From Arboricoccus pini (lineage in GTDB: Bacteria > Pseudomonadota > Alphaproteobacteria > Geminicoccales > Geminicoccaceae): a stretch of 64,000 nucleotides of DNA. Made by a program: the position numbers and the translations under genes. Where the stretch lies: assembly GCF_900187945.1 (NCBI RefSeq), contig NZ_FYEH01000009.1, forward strand, positions 62,001 to 126,000, in the 5' to 3' direction. How positions within the stretch are numbered: position 1 is the first letter of the stretch; the number at the start of each line of letters is the position of its first letter. The notes beneath the pieces are model-generated. The model was not told the origin of the DNA and searched no databases. It was given only the letters and a program-made list of their open reading frames with translations. Positions 1-9,181 of the stretch are shown piece after piece.

Positions 1-1
1 G

Positions 2-1141
2 GGAGTCATCCGAATTCCCAAAGGCGCGCCAGTGCAGATCGGCGCCTATTGGGTGATTTCCGGGCCTGACACGGCTCTGGGCGAGGATTCGGTGCGTGGC
101 GCCAAGATCGCCATCGCGGACTTGGGCGACAAGGTTCTGGGCCACCCGGTCAAGCTGAACGTCGAGGACGACCAATGCACGCCCGAGGGCGGACAGACGG
201 CCGCCACCAAGCTGGCCGCAAACCCGAACACGGTGATCGTTCTGGGCCCGGCCTGCTCCAGTGCCGCCACGGCCGGCGCGCCTATTCTCTGGAATGCCGG
301 AATCAGCAGTATCGGCACCGCCTCGACGGCACCCTCGCTTACGGCCGCCGATCGCAAGCCCGAACTGGCGGGCTTCCTGCGAACCATCTACAGCGACGCC
401 CAATCCGGCGCCAATGACGGCAAATGGCTCTATAAGGAGGCCGGCGCCAAGACGATCGTGACGATCAACGATGGCAGTCCCTACAGCTCTGAACTTGCCC
501 GCGTTACCGGTGAGAGCTTCATCAAGGAAGGAGGTAAGGTTCTTTCCGCTGAGGCCATTCAGCCTACCGACGTCGATCTGAAGCCGCTGCTGACACACAT
601 CGCGACCCTCAAGCCCGACAAAATCTACGCGCCGCTTTTCGTGGCCGCGACGGCACAACTCTTGCGCCAGGTCAAAGAAACTCCCGGCCTTGAGAATGTC
701 GAGGTCATCGGCGAAGGCGCTCAGGCGGCCGGCGCCTTGATCGAGGCCACCGGTCAGGCGATCGTCGGCTTCAAGCTCGCCTATCCGGATGTCTCGCCCG
801 ATGCCATGGGCAAGGGCTATCCGGGGTTCCTTGAGAAGTACAAGAAGATGTTCGGCGAGGCACCGATCAGCGGCTATCACGCCAACGCCTATGATGCGGC
901 CGTGCTCGCGGTCAAGGCCATCGAGCAAGTGGCCAAGCAGGGTGACGACGGTGCGCTCTATATCGGCAAGAAGGCGCTCCATGACGCCCTCTTCACCATC
1001 AGCTTCGAGGGCATGGGCGGCACCGTGAAGTGCAATCAGTATGGTCAGTGCGCCCAGCTCAAGTCGGCGATCTACCAATATGTCTCGGCCGATCCCGCGA
1101 CGTTCTCGATCGGTACCAATCCTAAAAAGATCTGGCCCTAA
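2..1141 (+). CDS. Branched-chain amino acid-type ABC transporter substrate-binding protein (5' truncated)
   Basis: Periplasmic binding protein of a Liv/urea-type importer that delivers its ligand to the LivHM permease encoded next. The frame is open to the first base of the window, so the start and signal peptide lie upstream; the first visible residues read GVIRIPKGAPVQIGAYWVIS. The fold is the type I periplasmic-binding (Peripla_BP_6) family: an N-terminal GPDTALGEDSVRGAKIAI segment, a LGPACSSA loop typical of ligand contact, and the C-terminal SGYHANAYDAA segment. About 380 residues are present, close to full length for the family. Two Cys near the C-terminus (KCNQYGQCAQ) may form a disulfide. 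A hairpin with a T-run follows the stop codon, before livH. The ligand cannot be assigned from sequence; amino acids, amides or small aromatics are all possible. Confidence 0.9.
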   Translation, partial: GVIRIPKGAPVQIGAYWVISGPDTALGEDSVRGAKIAIADLGDKVLGHPVKLNVEDDQCTPEGGQTAATKLAANPNTVIVLGPACSSAATAGAPILWNAGISSIGTASTAPSLTAADRKPELAGFLRTIYSDAQSGANDGKWLYKEAGAKTIVTINDGSPYSSELARVTGESFIKEGGKVLSAEAIQPTDVDLKPLLTHIATLKPDKIYAPLFVAATAQLLRQVKETPGLENVEVIGEGAQAAGALIEATGQAIVGFKLAYPDVSPDAMGKGYPGFLEKYKKMFGEAPISGYHANAYDAAVLAVKAIEQVAKQGDDGALYIGKKALHDALFTISFEGMGGTVKCNQYGQCAQLKSAIYQYVSADPATFSIGTNPKKIWP

Positions 1142-1154
1142 GCGATTTCCTCCT

Positions 1155-1188
1155 CGGGCGCTACCGACCACGGTCGCGCCCGGTTTTT
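1155..1188 (+). terminator. Intercistronic hairpin with T-run (attenuator-like)
   Basis: The stem is CGGGCGC (1155-1161) with GCGCCCG (1176-1182). An inner stem ACCG/CGGT extends it, and five T follow at 1184-1188. It lies between the binding-protein stop and livH. Partial termination here would give more binding protein than permease, a common arrangement for ABC importers. This is inferred from sequence only. Confidence 0.6.
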
Positions 1189-1211
1189 CAGACATGCGGA
1201 GCGCGTAGCGG

Positions 1212-2300
1212 ATGGCAGTCCAGATACCTGAAGACCGGCTCAAGATCGCGCGCTTGTCGCGGATCAGCATCGTCGATGTTCTGCTTTGGGCGCTCAGGAT
1301 CGGCGTGCTCGGGGTCGTGATTGCCGGCACGATCGGTACGTTGATCAATGGCCGCTACGGCTGGACTCAATGGGTCGACTTCGTCGTCTTCGGCCTGACG
1401 CTGGGCAGCATCTACGCCCAGATCGCCCTGGGCTACACGATGGTCTATGGCGTTTTGCGTCTCATCAACTTCGCCCACGGCGATTTCATGATGAGCGGCG
1501 CCTTTTCCGCCTTCTTTGTCGCCAACGCGTTCTACCGCTCCGGCTTCCTCGAGAGCCATCCGGTGCCGGCCCTCCTTTGCATTCTCATAACGTCGATGAT
1601 CGTCTCGACCGCGGTAGCCCTGCTGGCCGAGCGCTTTGCCTATCGTCCGTTCAGGCGGGTCGTGGGGCTGGCGCCGCTGATCTGCGCCATCGGCGTCTCC
1701 TTCTTCCTGCAGCAGACCTTCCGGGGCATGTTCGGCTCTTCCATCCGCGCCTATCCCGATCCTTCCTGGCAGCGTGCCACGATCTCGTTTCTGGGCATCG
1801 AAGTACAGGCGGTCGAATTATTGGTGATCGGTCTTGCCGTCCTCTTCATGATCGGCCTCTACCTGATCGTGCAATACACCAAGATGGGCAAGGCGATGCG
1901 CGCCGTGGCCGAGGATGGCGATGCCGCCGCCCTCATGGGTATCGACGTCGACAAGGTCGTGGTCTTCACCTTCATGTTGGGCGGTGCCATGGCCGGCATC
2001 GCCGGCGTCTTTTACTGCTTTGTCTACAAGCAGGTCTATTTCTACATGGGCTTCACGCCCGGCATCAAAGCGTTCGGTGCTGCTGTCCTGGGCGGCATTG
2101 GCAGCATCCCCGGCGCCGTGCTCGGCGGTTTCTTCCTGGGACTCGTCGAATCGGTCGGCCCCGCCCTGTTTCTGGACGGCCTGGGCATTCCCGGCCCCTA
2201 CCAGTTGCGCGACGTGATCGCGTTCACCCTGCTCATCATGGTGCTCATTTTCCGTCCGAACGGGATCCTGGGTGAGCGCCTTGGAAAGAAGCGCGCATGA
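1212..2300 (+). CDS. livH: Branched-chain amino acid ABC transporter permease LivH
   Basis: Inner-membrane permease of the Liv-type importer (362 residues). It has multiple hydrophobic helices and the family signature around LGYTMVYGVLRLINFAHGDF (residues about 75-94), where the channel-forming region starts. The C-terminal GGIGSIPGAVLGGFFLGLVE motif is the usual LivH EAA-like contact for the ATPases. An N-terminal extension of about 55 residues with one extra hydrophobic segment precedes the conserved core. The stop overlaps the livM start by 4 bases (ATGA), so the two permeases are probably translationally coupled. The substrate is the same unknown ligand as that of the upstream binding protein. 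Confidence 0.93.
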   Translation: MAVQIPEDRLKIARLSRISIVDVLLWALRIGVLGVVIAGTIGTLINGRYGWTQWVDFVVFGLTLGSIYAQIALGYTMVYGVLRLINFAHGDFMMSGAFSAFFVANAFYRSGFLESHPVPALLCILITSMIVSTAVALLAERFAYRPFRRVVGLAPLICAIGVSFFLQQTFRGMFGSSIRAYPDPSWQRATISFLGIEVQAVELLVIGLAVLFMIGLYLIVQYTKMGKAMRAVAEDGDAAALMGIDVDKVVVFTFMLGGAMAGIAGVFYCFVYKQVYFYMGFTPGIKAFGAAVLGGIGSIPGAVLGGFFLGLVESVGPALFLDGLGIPGPYQLRDVIAFTLLIMVLIFRPNGILGERLGKKRA

Positions 2301-4009
2301 GCATTGCCATTCTCAAGGCCCCATCCGTATCGGTCGCCAGCGTCGACGTCGCCCGCACGCTGCGGATGGGTCTGTTGCTGGGCGGCGTTGGCGTCTACCT
2401 GGCCGCTGTGGGCATCCTCGCGATGTTCAATGAGCGCTGGATCATCGTCGGCCTGCTGACGCTGGGCTATGGCGTTCTCGGCCTCGTGTATCTCGTGGCC
2501 GGCATGATCAGTGCCAGACGTGGTGCCGGCCTGATGACGGCCCTGGCCTCGGGTATCCTGAGCGGCGCTATTGCCGGTCTGACGGTGTCCGTCCTTGGAC
2601 TCGTCATTGGTCCCTTCAGCCTACAGAGCGTCTTCACCCAGCTCAACGGCAAGCTCGCCGACAGCCTGGCACTGGGTCTAGCACCGCTTTCGGGTCTGCT
2701 GGTCATGCTGGGGATCGGCGCTGTCTGCGGTGCTATCGGAGCGATCCTGCGCTTTACGCCCCTGACCGTACGCCGGCCGCTCGTCATCGCCGCCCTGGTG
2801 ACCGTCACCGCCGGCCTCTTCCAGGAACTTATTCAGATCATGCTGCAGGACGGACCGCTAACCCCGGTGCAGGACCTGATCTACGAATGGGAGGGGCTGA
2901 CGGCGCAGGGAGCGGCCATCGTCTTCGTCGTTGCCTTCATCCTAGCCTTGATTGGCGTGCAAATCAGCCGGCGCCGGGCGCGTGCTGCTGCCGCGAAGGC
3001 CAATGCCGACAGCGGTCAGTCGCTCACCAAGATGGGAATGATCTTCCTCGTGCTCGTTCTGCTGCCGCTAATGGGTGGCAATTATATCGGTCAGGTGCTC
3101 CTCCTGGTCGGCCTCTATATTCTCATGGGCATGGGGCTCAATCTGGAGGTGGGGCTGGCGGGCCTGCTTGACCTGGGCTTCGTCGGCTTCTTCGCTGTCG
3201 GCGCCTATGTCACGGCTCTCCTGACCGCCAATCACCCGATGGCGATCCTGCATCTCAATTTCTGGGTGGCAATGCCGATCGCGGTCTTGGCGTCGGTCGT
3301 CGTTGGCGTGCTCTTTGGTATTCCCGTGCTCGGCGTGCGCGGCGATTATCTTGCAGTGGCTACCATGGGCCTCGGCGAGATCGTCCGTGTGCTCGTCGTC
3401 TCCGATGCAGCAAAGCCCCTGCTGGGCGGTCCTCTCGGCATCACGCAGGTGCCAAAGCCGGCGATCTTCGGCTATGGCCTGACCACACCGATCCAGCTTT
3501 ATTATCTGACTCTGGTAGCGTCCCTCGTCGCCGGCCTGATCGCTTGGCGTCTGGAAGGCTCGCGCCTTGGCCGTGCCTGGATGGCGCTGCGCGATGACGA
3601 GGACGTGGCAGCCGCTCTCGGCATTGATCGGATCGAATGCAAGCTGCTGGCCTATGGTCTGGGTGCCGCTTTCGCCGGCCTCGCCGGCTCGATTTTCGCG
3701 GTCATGCTGGCCTCCGTCTATCCAAGCAGCTTCCAGCTAGTCGTCTCGATCAACGTTCTGGCGCTCATCATCGTGGGCGGCATGGGCAGCCTGCCGGGCG
3801 TGGCGATCGGTTCTTTGGTCCTGATTGGTCTTCCCGAGTTGCTGCGCGAGTTCGGCGAGTATCGCTACCTCTTCTACGGCGTGGCATTGATCTTCATGAT
3901 GCAATTCAGGCCGGAAGGGCTCATGCCATCGAAGGTCCGCAAGCGTGAACTTCATGCCGCCATGGGCGAGACGTCCGAGCCGGCGGTACCCACCGCGCGC
4001 GCGGCCTAA
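2297..4009 (+). CDS. livM: Branched-chain amino acid ABC transporter permease LivM (long form)
   Basis: Second permease of the Liv importer. At 570 residues it is longer than the usual 320-460. The first 240 residues hold extra hydrophobic segments and a charged linker (QISRRRARAAAAKANA). The conserved LivM core follows, with MGMGLNLEVGLAGLLDLGF (about residue 280) and the C-terminal NVLALIIVGGMGSLPGVAIG motif that contacts the ATPase. It ends 11 bases before livG, which has an AAGGAG ribosome site. The long N-terminal membrane domain is seen in some alphaproteobacterial LivM proteins. Its role is unknown to me. Confidence 0.92.
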   Translation: MSIAILKAPSVSVASVDVARTLRMGLLLGGVGVYLAAVGILAMFNERWIIVGLLTLGYGVLGLVYLVAGMISARRGAGLMTALASGILSGAIAGLTVSVLGLVIGPFSLQSVFTQLNGKLADSLALGLAPLSGLLVMLGIGAVCGAIGAILRFTPLTVRRPLVIAALVTVTAGLFQELIQIMLQDGPLTPVQDLIYEWEGLTAQGAAIVFVVAFILALIGVQISRRRARAAAAKANADSGQSLTKMGMIFLVLVLLPLMGGNYIGQVLLLVGLYILMGMGLNLEVGLAGLLDLGFVGFFAVGAYVTALLTANHPMAILHLNFWVAMPIAVLASVVVGVLFGIPVLGVRGDYLAVATMGLGEIVRVLVVSDAAKPLLGGPLGITQVPKPAIFGYGLTTPIQLYYLTLVASLVAGLIAWRLEGSRLGRAWMALRDDEDVAAALGIDRIECKLLAYGLGAAFAGLAGSIFAVMLASVYPSSFQLVVSINVLALIIVGGMGSLPGVAIGSLVLIGLPELLREFGEYRYLFYGVALIFMMQFRPEGLMPSKVRKRELHAAMGETSEPAVPTARAA

Positions 4010-4020
4010 GGAGAAGCTCG

Positions 4021-4842
4021 ATGGCGCACGATACCATTCTTCTCACCAACAAGGTCTGCTGCAATTTCGGCGGGTTGAAGGCGTTGAGTGATCTCGATCT
4101 CGAGATCATCGAAAACAGCATCCACAGCCTGATCGGCCCCAACGGGGCGGGCAAGACCACCGCCTTCAATGTCATCAGCCAGAACATCAAGCCAACGTCG
4201 GGCGAAATCTGGTTCAGAGGTGCCAGGATCGACGGGGTCAAGCCGCATCAGGTGGCCGAGATCGGCATGAGCCGGACCTATCAGAACATTCGCCTCTTTG
4301 CCAATGTCACCGCGATCGAGAACATCCTGGTAGGCATGCATCTTCATCTGCGCTCGACCTGGTGGGGCTCGATCTTCAACACGCCAGCGACGCGGGCAGA
4401 CGAAAAGCGGGCGCATGACGAGGCGCTGCGTCTGCTGGAATTCGTCGACCTCAAGGGCCGTGGCGATATCATCGCCCGCAATCTGCCCTACGGCGATCAG
4501 CGTCGCCTCGAGATCGCCCGGGCACTTGCCGCGCAGCCCAAGCTCCTATTGCTGGACGAGCCGACCGCCGGCATGAACCCGCACGAGATCTCCGACATGA
4601 TGGACTTCATCCGGAAGGTGCGGGACGAAGTCGGCGTGACCATCCTTCTGATCGAACATCAGATGCGCATCGTCATGGCGCTCTCCGACAAGGTGACAGT
4701 GCTCGATCACGGCCAGAAGATCGCCGAGGGACTGCCCAAGGAGGTGCAGGGCAATCCTGCGGTCATCGAGGCCTATCTCGGCAGCGGCAAGCTCGTGCCG
4801 AAGAAGGCGCGTGATGCGGCCCGTGCCACCCTGAACGCCTGA
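4021..4842 (+). CDS. livG: Branched-chain amino acid ABC transporter ATP-binding protein LivG
   Basis: Cytoplasmic ATPase of the Liv importer (273 residues). Walker A is GPNGAGKTT. The Q-loop region shows SRTYQNIRLF, a hallmark of the LivG subfamily. The signature is degenerate, reading LPYGDQRRLEIARAL where LSGGQ would normally stand, which is also normal for LivG. Walker B is LLLLDEPTAGMNP, and the H-loop is IEHQM. The C-terminal BCA_ABC_TP_C-like tail ends in a short Lys/Arg/Ala-rich extension. The ATG is preceded by AAGGAG. It works as a heterodimer with LivF, encoded 8 bases downstream. Confidence 0.95.
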   Translation: MAHDTILLTNKVCCNFGGLKALSDLDLEIIENSIHSLIGPNGAGKTTAFNVISQNIKPTSGEIWFRGARIDGVKPHQVAEIGMSRTYQNIRLFANVTAIENILVGMHLHLRSTWWGSIFNTPATRADEKRAHDEALRLLEFVDLKGRGDIIARNLPYGDQRRLEIARALAAQPKLLLLDEPTAGMNPHEISDMMDFIRKVRDEVGVTILLIEHQMRIVMALSDKVTVLDHGQKIAEGLPKEVQGNPAVIEAYLGSGKLVPKKARDAARATLNA

Positions 4843-4850
4843 GAGCCGCC

Positions 4851-5558
4851 ATGCCTTATCTCGAAGTCGATGATCTGCACGTGGGCTATGGGCAGATCGC
4901 GGCGCTCAAAGGTGTCTCCTTGAGCGTCGAGAAGGGCCAGCTCGTGACCCTCGTGGGTGCCAACGGCGCTGGCAAGACGACACTTCTTCGCACCATCAGC
5001 GGCCTGCTTCGACCCTCGAGGGGCAGCGTCAACTTCGATGGCCAGCGGATCGACGCGATGGAGGCGCATAAGATCGCGGGCACCGGCCTGGTCCAGGTGC
5101 CGGAGGGGCGGCGCATCTTTGGTCGGCTGACGGTGAGCGAGAATCTCGAGCTTGGCGCCTTCACGCGCAACGACAAGGCCGAGATCATGGCCGACAAGGA
5201 GCGCATGATGACGGTTTTTCCGCGTCTGAAGGAGCGCTTTCGCCAACTTGCGGGCACCCTCTCGGGCGGCGAGCAGCAGATGGTGGCAACGGCCCGGGCA
5301 CTCATGGCAAGGCCCAAGGCGCTCCTCATGGACGAGCCAACCATGGGCCTCTCGCCCATCATGGTTGAGCAGGTCTTCGACACGATCCAGACCATCCATG
5401 CACAAGGCGTGACCATACTTTTGGTCGAGCAGAACGCGTTAATGGCGCTCTCCGTAGCCGATTACGGCTACGTCCTGGAGAGCGGTCACATTGTTCTCGA
5501 AGGGCAGGGGGATGCCCTGGTCGATGATGAACGCGTCCGGCATGCTTATCTGGGCTGA
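4851..5558 (+). CDS. livF: Branched-chain amino acid ABC transporter ATP-binding protein LivF
   Basis: Partner ATPase of LivG (235 residues, standard LivF length). Walker A is GANGAGKTT, the subfamily motif VPEGRRIFGRLTV stands after the Q-loop, the signature is LSGGEQQM, Walker B is ALLMDEPTMGLSP and the H-loop is VEQNA. It is the last gene of the importer; 58 bases separate it from the monooxygenase gene, and no terminator is visible between them. The importer and the monooxygenase could therefore share a transcript, which would make the importer's ligand a candidate monooxygenase substrate or precursor (inference). Confidence 0.95.
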   Translation: MPYLEVDDLHVGYGQIAALKGVSLSVEKGQLVTLVGANGAGKTTLLRTISGLLRPSRGSVNFDGQRIDAMEAHKIAGTGLVQVPEGRRIFGRLTVSENLELGAFTRNDKAEIMADKERMMTVFPRLKERFRQLAGTLSGGEQQMVATARALMARPKALLMDEPTMGLSPIMVEQVFDTIQTIHAQGVTILLVEQNALMALSVADYGYVLESGHIVLEGQGDALVDDERVRHAYLG

Positions 5559-5616
5559 AGCCCCCATTCGTCTTTCTTGTGGCCATCCATTCATCGGATA
5601 AGGAATTGTCGACGCC

Positions 5617-6924
5617 ATGAGCCGGCACATGCATCTCGTCGCTTATCTGTTTAGCGGTCCGACATCCCACCATCATGGCATGTGGCGGCATCCGTTCAGC
5701 ACCAACAAGTTCCTCGAGCCCGAGTTCTACGAGCATTTGGCGCGTACGCTCGAGGAGGGCTTCTTCGATGCGTTGTTCTTCGCCGACGTGCAGGGCATCT
5801 ACGACTATGTGAACGACAGCTACGACGCCATTCTTGGCAAGGGCGGCCAGATCGGGCTGCTCGATCCGATCCCCTTGATCTCCCAGATGGCGCGGGTCAC
5901 GAGCCGCATCGGGCTTGGACTCACGCTCTCGACCACTTTCGTTCGCCCCTACATGCTGGCCCGGCTCCTGGGCACGCTCGATATCCTCTCCAAGGGGCGC
6001 ATGGCCTGGAACGTGGTCACCTCGGCCGGTGCCATGGAATCCCGCAATTTCGACATCGAACTTCCCCCACGGGACGAGCGTTATGACCGGGCCGACGAGG
6101 TCGTCGAGGCCTGCATGAAGCTCTGGCATAGCTGGGAGGACGATGCGTTCATCATCGACAAGGATTCAGGTGAGTTCGTCGATACTAGCAAGGTTCATCG
6201 GGCCAATTACGAAGGCAAGTGGATCAAGACGCGCGGACCCTTGACGACACCGCGCAGCGAGCAGGGGTATCCGGTGATCATGCAGGCCGGCTCGTCGGAG
6301 CGTGGTCGCGAATTCGGTGCACGCTGGGGCGAACTTATCTTCACGCTCCAGCACGCCAAGGAGGACATGATCGCTTTCTACAACGACTTCAAAGGCCGCA
6401 TGGAGAAGTATGGTCGCAGTCCGCGTGATTGTGCCATCCTGACCTCGGCCGATCCGATCGTCGGCGAGACGGAGAGTATTGCCAGGGAAAAGCAGGCCTT
6501 CATCAACGAGCGCATCGACCCGACGTTGGCGATTGCGCTGGTCTCTTCGCATACCGGCATCGATTTCACCAAGTTTCCACAGGACAGGCCGATCGAGGAT
6601 ATCCGGATCGAGGAAGGTTCGAGAGGATCCTTCGACGTCATCCTTCAGGGCTCTAAGGCCAAGGGCCTGACGCTGGCCGACGCTGCCAAGCAATTCGCCA
6701 CGAGCGAGCTATGTCCGCAACTCGTCGGCACGCCCGAAAGCGTGGCCGATCAGATGCAGGACCTTTTCGAGAGTGGCGCCGTCGACGGTTTCGTTCTCAC
6801 GCCTACGGAACTGCCGGGCACGTTCGAGACCTTCTCGCGCAGTGTCGTGCCGGTCCTGCAGAAGCGTGGCATCTTCCGGAAGTCCTATGCGGGCTCGACC
6901 TTGCGTCAGCATCTCCACGATTGA
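5617..6924 (+). CDS. LLM-class flavin-dependent monooxygenase (NtaA/SnaA/DszA-type), copy 1
   Basis: Predicted two-component FMNH2-dependent monooxygenase of the bacterial luciferase-like fold (435 residues). This family oxidises nitrilotriacetate, EDTA, pristinamycin II or dibenzothiophene sulfone using reduced flavin from a separate reductase; none is encoded nearby. Diagnostic segments are the N-terminal MHLVAYLFSGPTSHHHGMWR, GRMAWNVVTSAGAMESRNF, RYDRADEVVEACMKLW and VIMQAGSSERGREFGARW. The ATG follows an AAGGAA ribosome site. A paralog with the same architecture and the same C-terminal SYAGSTLR motif is encoded at 44092-45399, also beside an ABC importer. The substrate is unknown. Confidence 0.88.
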   Translation: MSRHMHLVAYLFSGPTSHHHGMWRHPFSTNKFLEPEFYEHLARTLEEGFFDALFFADVQGIYDYVNDSYDAILGKGGQIGLLDPIPLISQMARVTSRIGLGLTLSTTFVRPYMLARLLGTLDILSKGRMAWNVVTSAGAMESRNFDIELPPRDERYDRADEVVEACMKLWHSWEDDAFIIDKDSGEFVDTSKVHRANYEGKWIKTRGPLTTPRSEQGYPVIMQAGSSERGREFGARWGELIFTLQHAKEDMIAFYNDFKGRMEKYGRSPRDCAILTSADPIVGETESIAREKQAFINERIDPTLAIALVSSHTGIDFTKFPQDRPIEDIRIEEGSRGSFDVILQGSKAKGLTLADAAKQFATSELCPQLVGTPESVADQMQDLFESGAVDGFVLTPTELPGTFETFSRSVVPVLQKRGIFRKSYAGSTLRQHLHD

Positions 6925-6937
6925 GATATTGCCGAGC

Positions 6938-6962
6938 GTGATTCCGTAATTGCCGGAATCAC
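6938..6962 (+). terminator. Hairpin between monooxygenase and HAD genes
   Basis: A perfect 9-bp stem GTGATTCCG (6938-6946) pairs with CGGAATCAC (6954-6962) across a 7-base loop. No T-run follows, so it may be a weak or Rho-assisted terminator, or an mRNA-stabilising element. Confidence 0.4.
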
Positions 6963-7001
6963 TCTATGCGGATCTCGTCGCTGCTTTGAGTGAGCCCGCC
7001 C

Positions 7002-7721
7002 ATGCCTTCCGTCCGTCCCGTCATCGAGGCTATCCTGTTTGACAAGGACGGCACGCTGATCGACTTCCGTCAGAGTTGGATGCCGGCCTACAAGGCGGTG
7101 GCCCTGGAACTGGGGCGGCTTGCTGGCGGCGGATCGGCGCTGGCTGACCTTCTTCTTCGTCGACAGGGTTACGAACCCACCACCGATACCTTCACGGACC
7201 AGAGCCCGCTGCTCTGGGATACGAACGAGGCGATCGCGGCGCGTTGGGCGGCAATGCCGGAATTGGCGGCGGTGCCCGATGTCTCGGCCCGCACCCTGGC
7301 ACATCTGGCCGACGAGGTGATCTATCCACCGGTTCCGGTGGGCGACGTCGCGGCGCTTTTCTCCCGGTTGCGCGAGCGTGGCCTCAAGCTGGGCATTGCC
7401 ACGATGGACGATGAGGCCAAGGCCCGCCATCTGGCGGCATGCCACGATCTGGCACCTCATCTCGAACTTATTATCGGCTGTGACAGCGGTCACGGTATCA
7501 AGCCGGAACCCGGAATGGTCGAGGCGTTCTGCCGCGTTGTCGGGGTTCCGCCCGCCCGGACCCTCATGGTGGGCGATACGCATGCCGATCTTCAGATGGG
7601 GCGGCGCGCCGGCTGCGGCATGGTGGTGGGCGTGAGAACCGGTGGTACGCCGCTTGCCGTTCTGGAGGCCGGCGCCGATATCGTACTCTCGAGCGTCATG
7701 GAGATCGAGAGCATCCTTTGA
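7002..7721 (+). CDS. HAD-superfamily hydrolase (phosphoglycolate phosphatase-like)
   Basis: Cytoplasmic phosphatase of the haloacid dehalogenase fold, about 239 residues from the ATG at 7002; an in-frame GTG at 6990 would add four residues. All four motifs are visible: I, DKDGTLIDF, with the nucleophile and acid/base Asp pair; II, GIATMDDEA; III, HGIKPEPG, with the Lys; IV, MVGDTHADLQMG, with the Mg-binding Asp pair. The helical cap between motifs I and II puts it with the Gph/subclass I enzymes. The actual phosphoester substrate cannot be predicted. The DUF72 gene follows in the same direction, 39 bases away. Confidence 0.88.
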   Translation: MPSVRPVIEAILFDKDGTLIDFRQSWMPAYKAVALELGRLAGGGSALADLLLRRQGYEPTTDTFTDQSPLLWDTNEAIAARWAAMPELAAVPDVSARTLAHLADEVIYPPVPVGDVAALFSRLRERGLKLGIATMDDEAKARHLAACHDLAPHLELIIGCDSGHGIKPEPGMVEAFCRVVGVPPARTLMVGDTHADLQMGRRAGCGMVVGVRTGGTPLAVLEAGADIVLSSVMEIESIL

Positions 7722-7760
7722 ATTCGATCCCTGGGCTCGCGGGGCACCAAGGGAGACGAA

Positions 7761-8570
7761 ATGCGCAAGCCATCGGCAGGAAGCGTCAGGGTTGGCATCG
7801 GCGGCTGGATCTTCGAACCCTGGCGTGGCGTCTTCTACCCGGACGGCCTGCCGCAGAAGCGGGAGCTCGAATTCGCCAGTCGGAAGCTCAGCACGATCGA
7901 GATCAACGGTACTTATTACGGCTCGCAAAAGGCCGAGGCCTTTGCGCGTTGGCACGACGAGACACCTTCTAACTTCGTTTTCTCGTTGAAGGGGCCGCGG
8001 TTCGCTACAAATCGGCGCGTGCTGGCCGAGGCGGCTCCTTCCATCGAGCGCTTCATCGGCAGCGGTATTCTGGAGCTCAAGGACAAGCTCGGACCGATCA
8101 ACTGGCAGTTCATGCCGACAAAGACATTCGACCCAGATGATTTTGCGGCCTTCCTTCGACTCCTGCCGGCAACGCACGAGGGCCGGAGCCTGCGCCACGC
8201 CGTCGAGGTACGGCATGAGAGCTTCAAGGAGCGGTCCTTTGTCGAACTTGCCCGCCAGCATAAGGTGGCGATCGTGCTAGCGGGTGATTCGCATTTCCCG
8301 CTGATCGCCGATCAGACGGCCGACTTCGTCTATGCACGAATCATGGGCACGAGCGCCGAGGAATTGCTCGGGTATGCGAGAAACTCGATTGAGCAGTGGG
8401 CTGGACGCGCAAACGTATGGCGCCAGGGCGGCTATCCCGACGATTTGGCGCTTCTCAGCGCGAAGAGACCGGTCGCTGGTCGCGATGTCTTCCTCAATGT
8501 CATCAGCGGCTTCAAGGAGCGCAACCCCGCGGCGGCCATGGCCATCATCGATCGACTAAGGCAGGCATGA
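7761..8570 (+). CDS. DUF72 domain-containing protein (YecE-like)
   Basis: A 269-residue member of the DUF72/YecE family, a TIM-barrel fold whose biochemical role is not established. The N-terminal signature VGIGGWIFEPWRGVFYP is diagnostic, followed by STIEINGTYYGSQ and the FVFSLKGPRF strand typical of the family. The C-terminal half has AVEVRHESF and the RIMGTSAE segment, where family members usually carry a short Arg-rich loop. The start is supported by an AGGGAGA ribosome site 6 bases upstream. No partner can be inferred from the neighbours. Confidence 0.85.
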   Translation: MRKPSAGSVRVGIGGWIFEPWRGVFYPDGLPQKRELEFASRKLSTIEINGTYYGSQKAEAFARWHDETPSNFVFSLKGPRFATNRRVLAEAAPSIERFIGSGILELKDKLGPINWQFMPTKTFDPDDFAAFLRLLPATHEGRSLRHAVEVRHESFKERSFVELARQHKVAIVLAGDSHFPLIADQTADFVYARIMGTSAEELLGYARNSIEQWAGRANVWRQGGYPDDLALLSAKRPVAGRDVFLNVISGFKERNPAAAMAIIDRLRQA

Positions 8571-9181
8571 GCGTGGCGCGACGCGCCAGCAATCGTATCC
8601 TCATATGTCTTTTGGTCTCGATTCCTGATGACGATTTAGCCAAAAAGGCTCTATGTTGCGGGATCAACTCAATCATAGATATAAGGCGAGGTGCGGATAC
8701 TCGACGGTGGAGAGATGAACGGTCGTAGCTGCCTGATGAGCACTGCCATCTGACCGGGACCAGTCTTATCCCTCTCTTCGTCTCGGAAATGCACGATCGG
8801 CCGTTGTTGGAGGTCGGCTGTCATGGCGGAGTTTTGTCGTGGTCGATCGGCAGGCGGGTCTGCGCCGGGCTTACGAAGCCTGTGACCTCATTCGAGGCAT
8901 CTGCTCAGCCGACTCCGATTCGCTCTACGCTAAGTCGGCAGAGTTGCTTCATGGGATAGCCATCACCGGTGGTGGAAATTTATCGCTGCTTATGCAGCCG
9001 GCAATGACGGTCTTCGCTACCATGGAGATGAAAATTGTGTGCGTATCTGAATATGCAAGCCTTTGTTTGTCGCGATCACTTTCCACTGGCGGGTTGAATT
9101 TCCGTCGACTCGTTATTGGCTTATAAGTCAAATGCGCCGGTCGTTTCCGGCTAATTCTTTGAACATGAACGGGCCCATTAG
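8571..9181. other. Intergenic region without recognisable gene
   Basis: About 610 bases between the DUF72 gene and the carrier-protein operon. The open frames here have no coherent protein signature and I found no convincing RNA gene. The last 150 bases turn AT-richer and probably hold the promoter of the carrier-protein operon, but no good -35/-10 pair with normal spacing could be picked out. Confidence 0.5.

Noticed and set aside
1188-1559. A 123-codon minus-strand frame at the start of livH.
   Set aside because: Antisense to livH, whose membrane motifs are unambiguous.
6906-8261. A long open frame (451 codons) on the minus strand.
   Set aside because: It lies antisense to the HAD and DUF72 genes, has no domain signature and arises from high-GC codon bias.
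8839-9126. A 95-codon open frame in the gap before the carrier-protein operon.
   Set aside because: No ribosome site, no homology signal and atypical composition; probably chance.
8571-9181. Possible tRNA or mobile-element scar in the gap.
   Set aside because: No T-arm consensus, inverted terminal repeat or target-site duplication found by eye.
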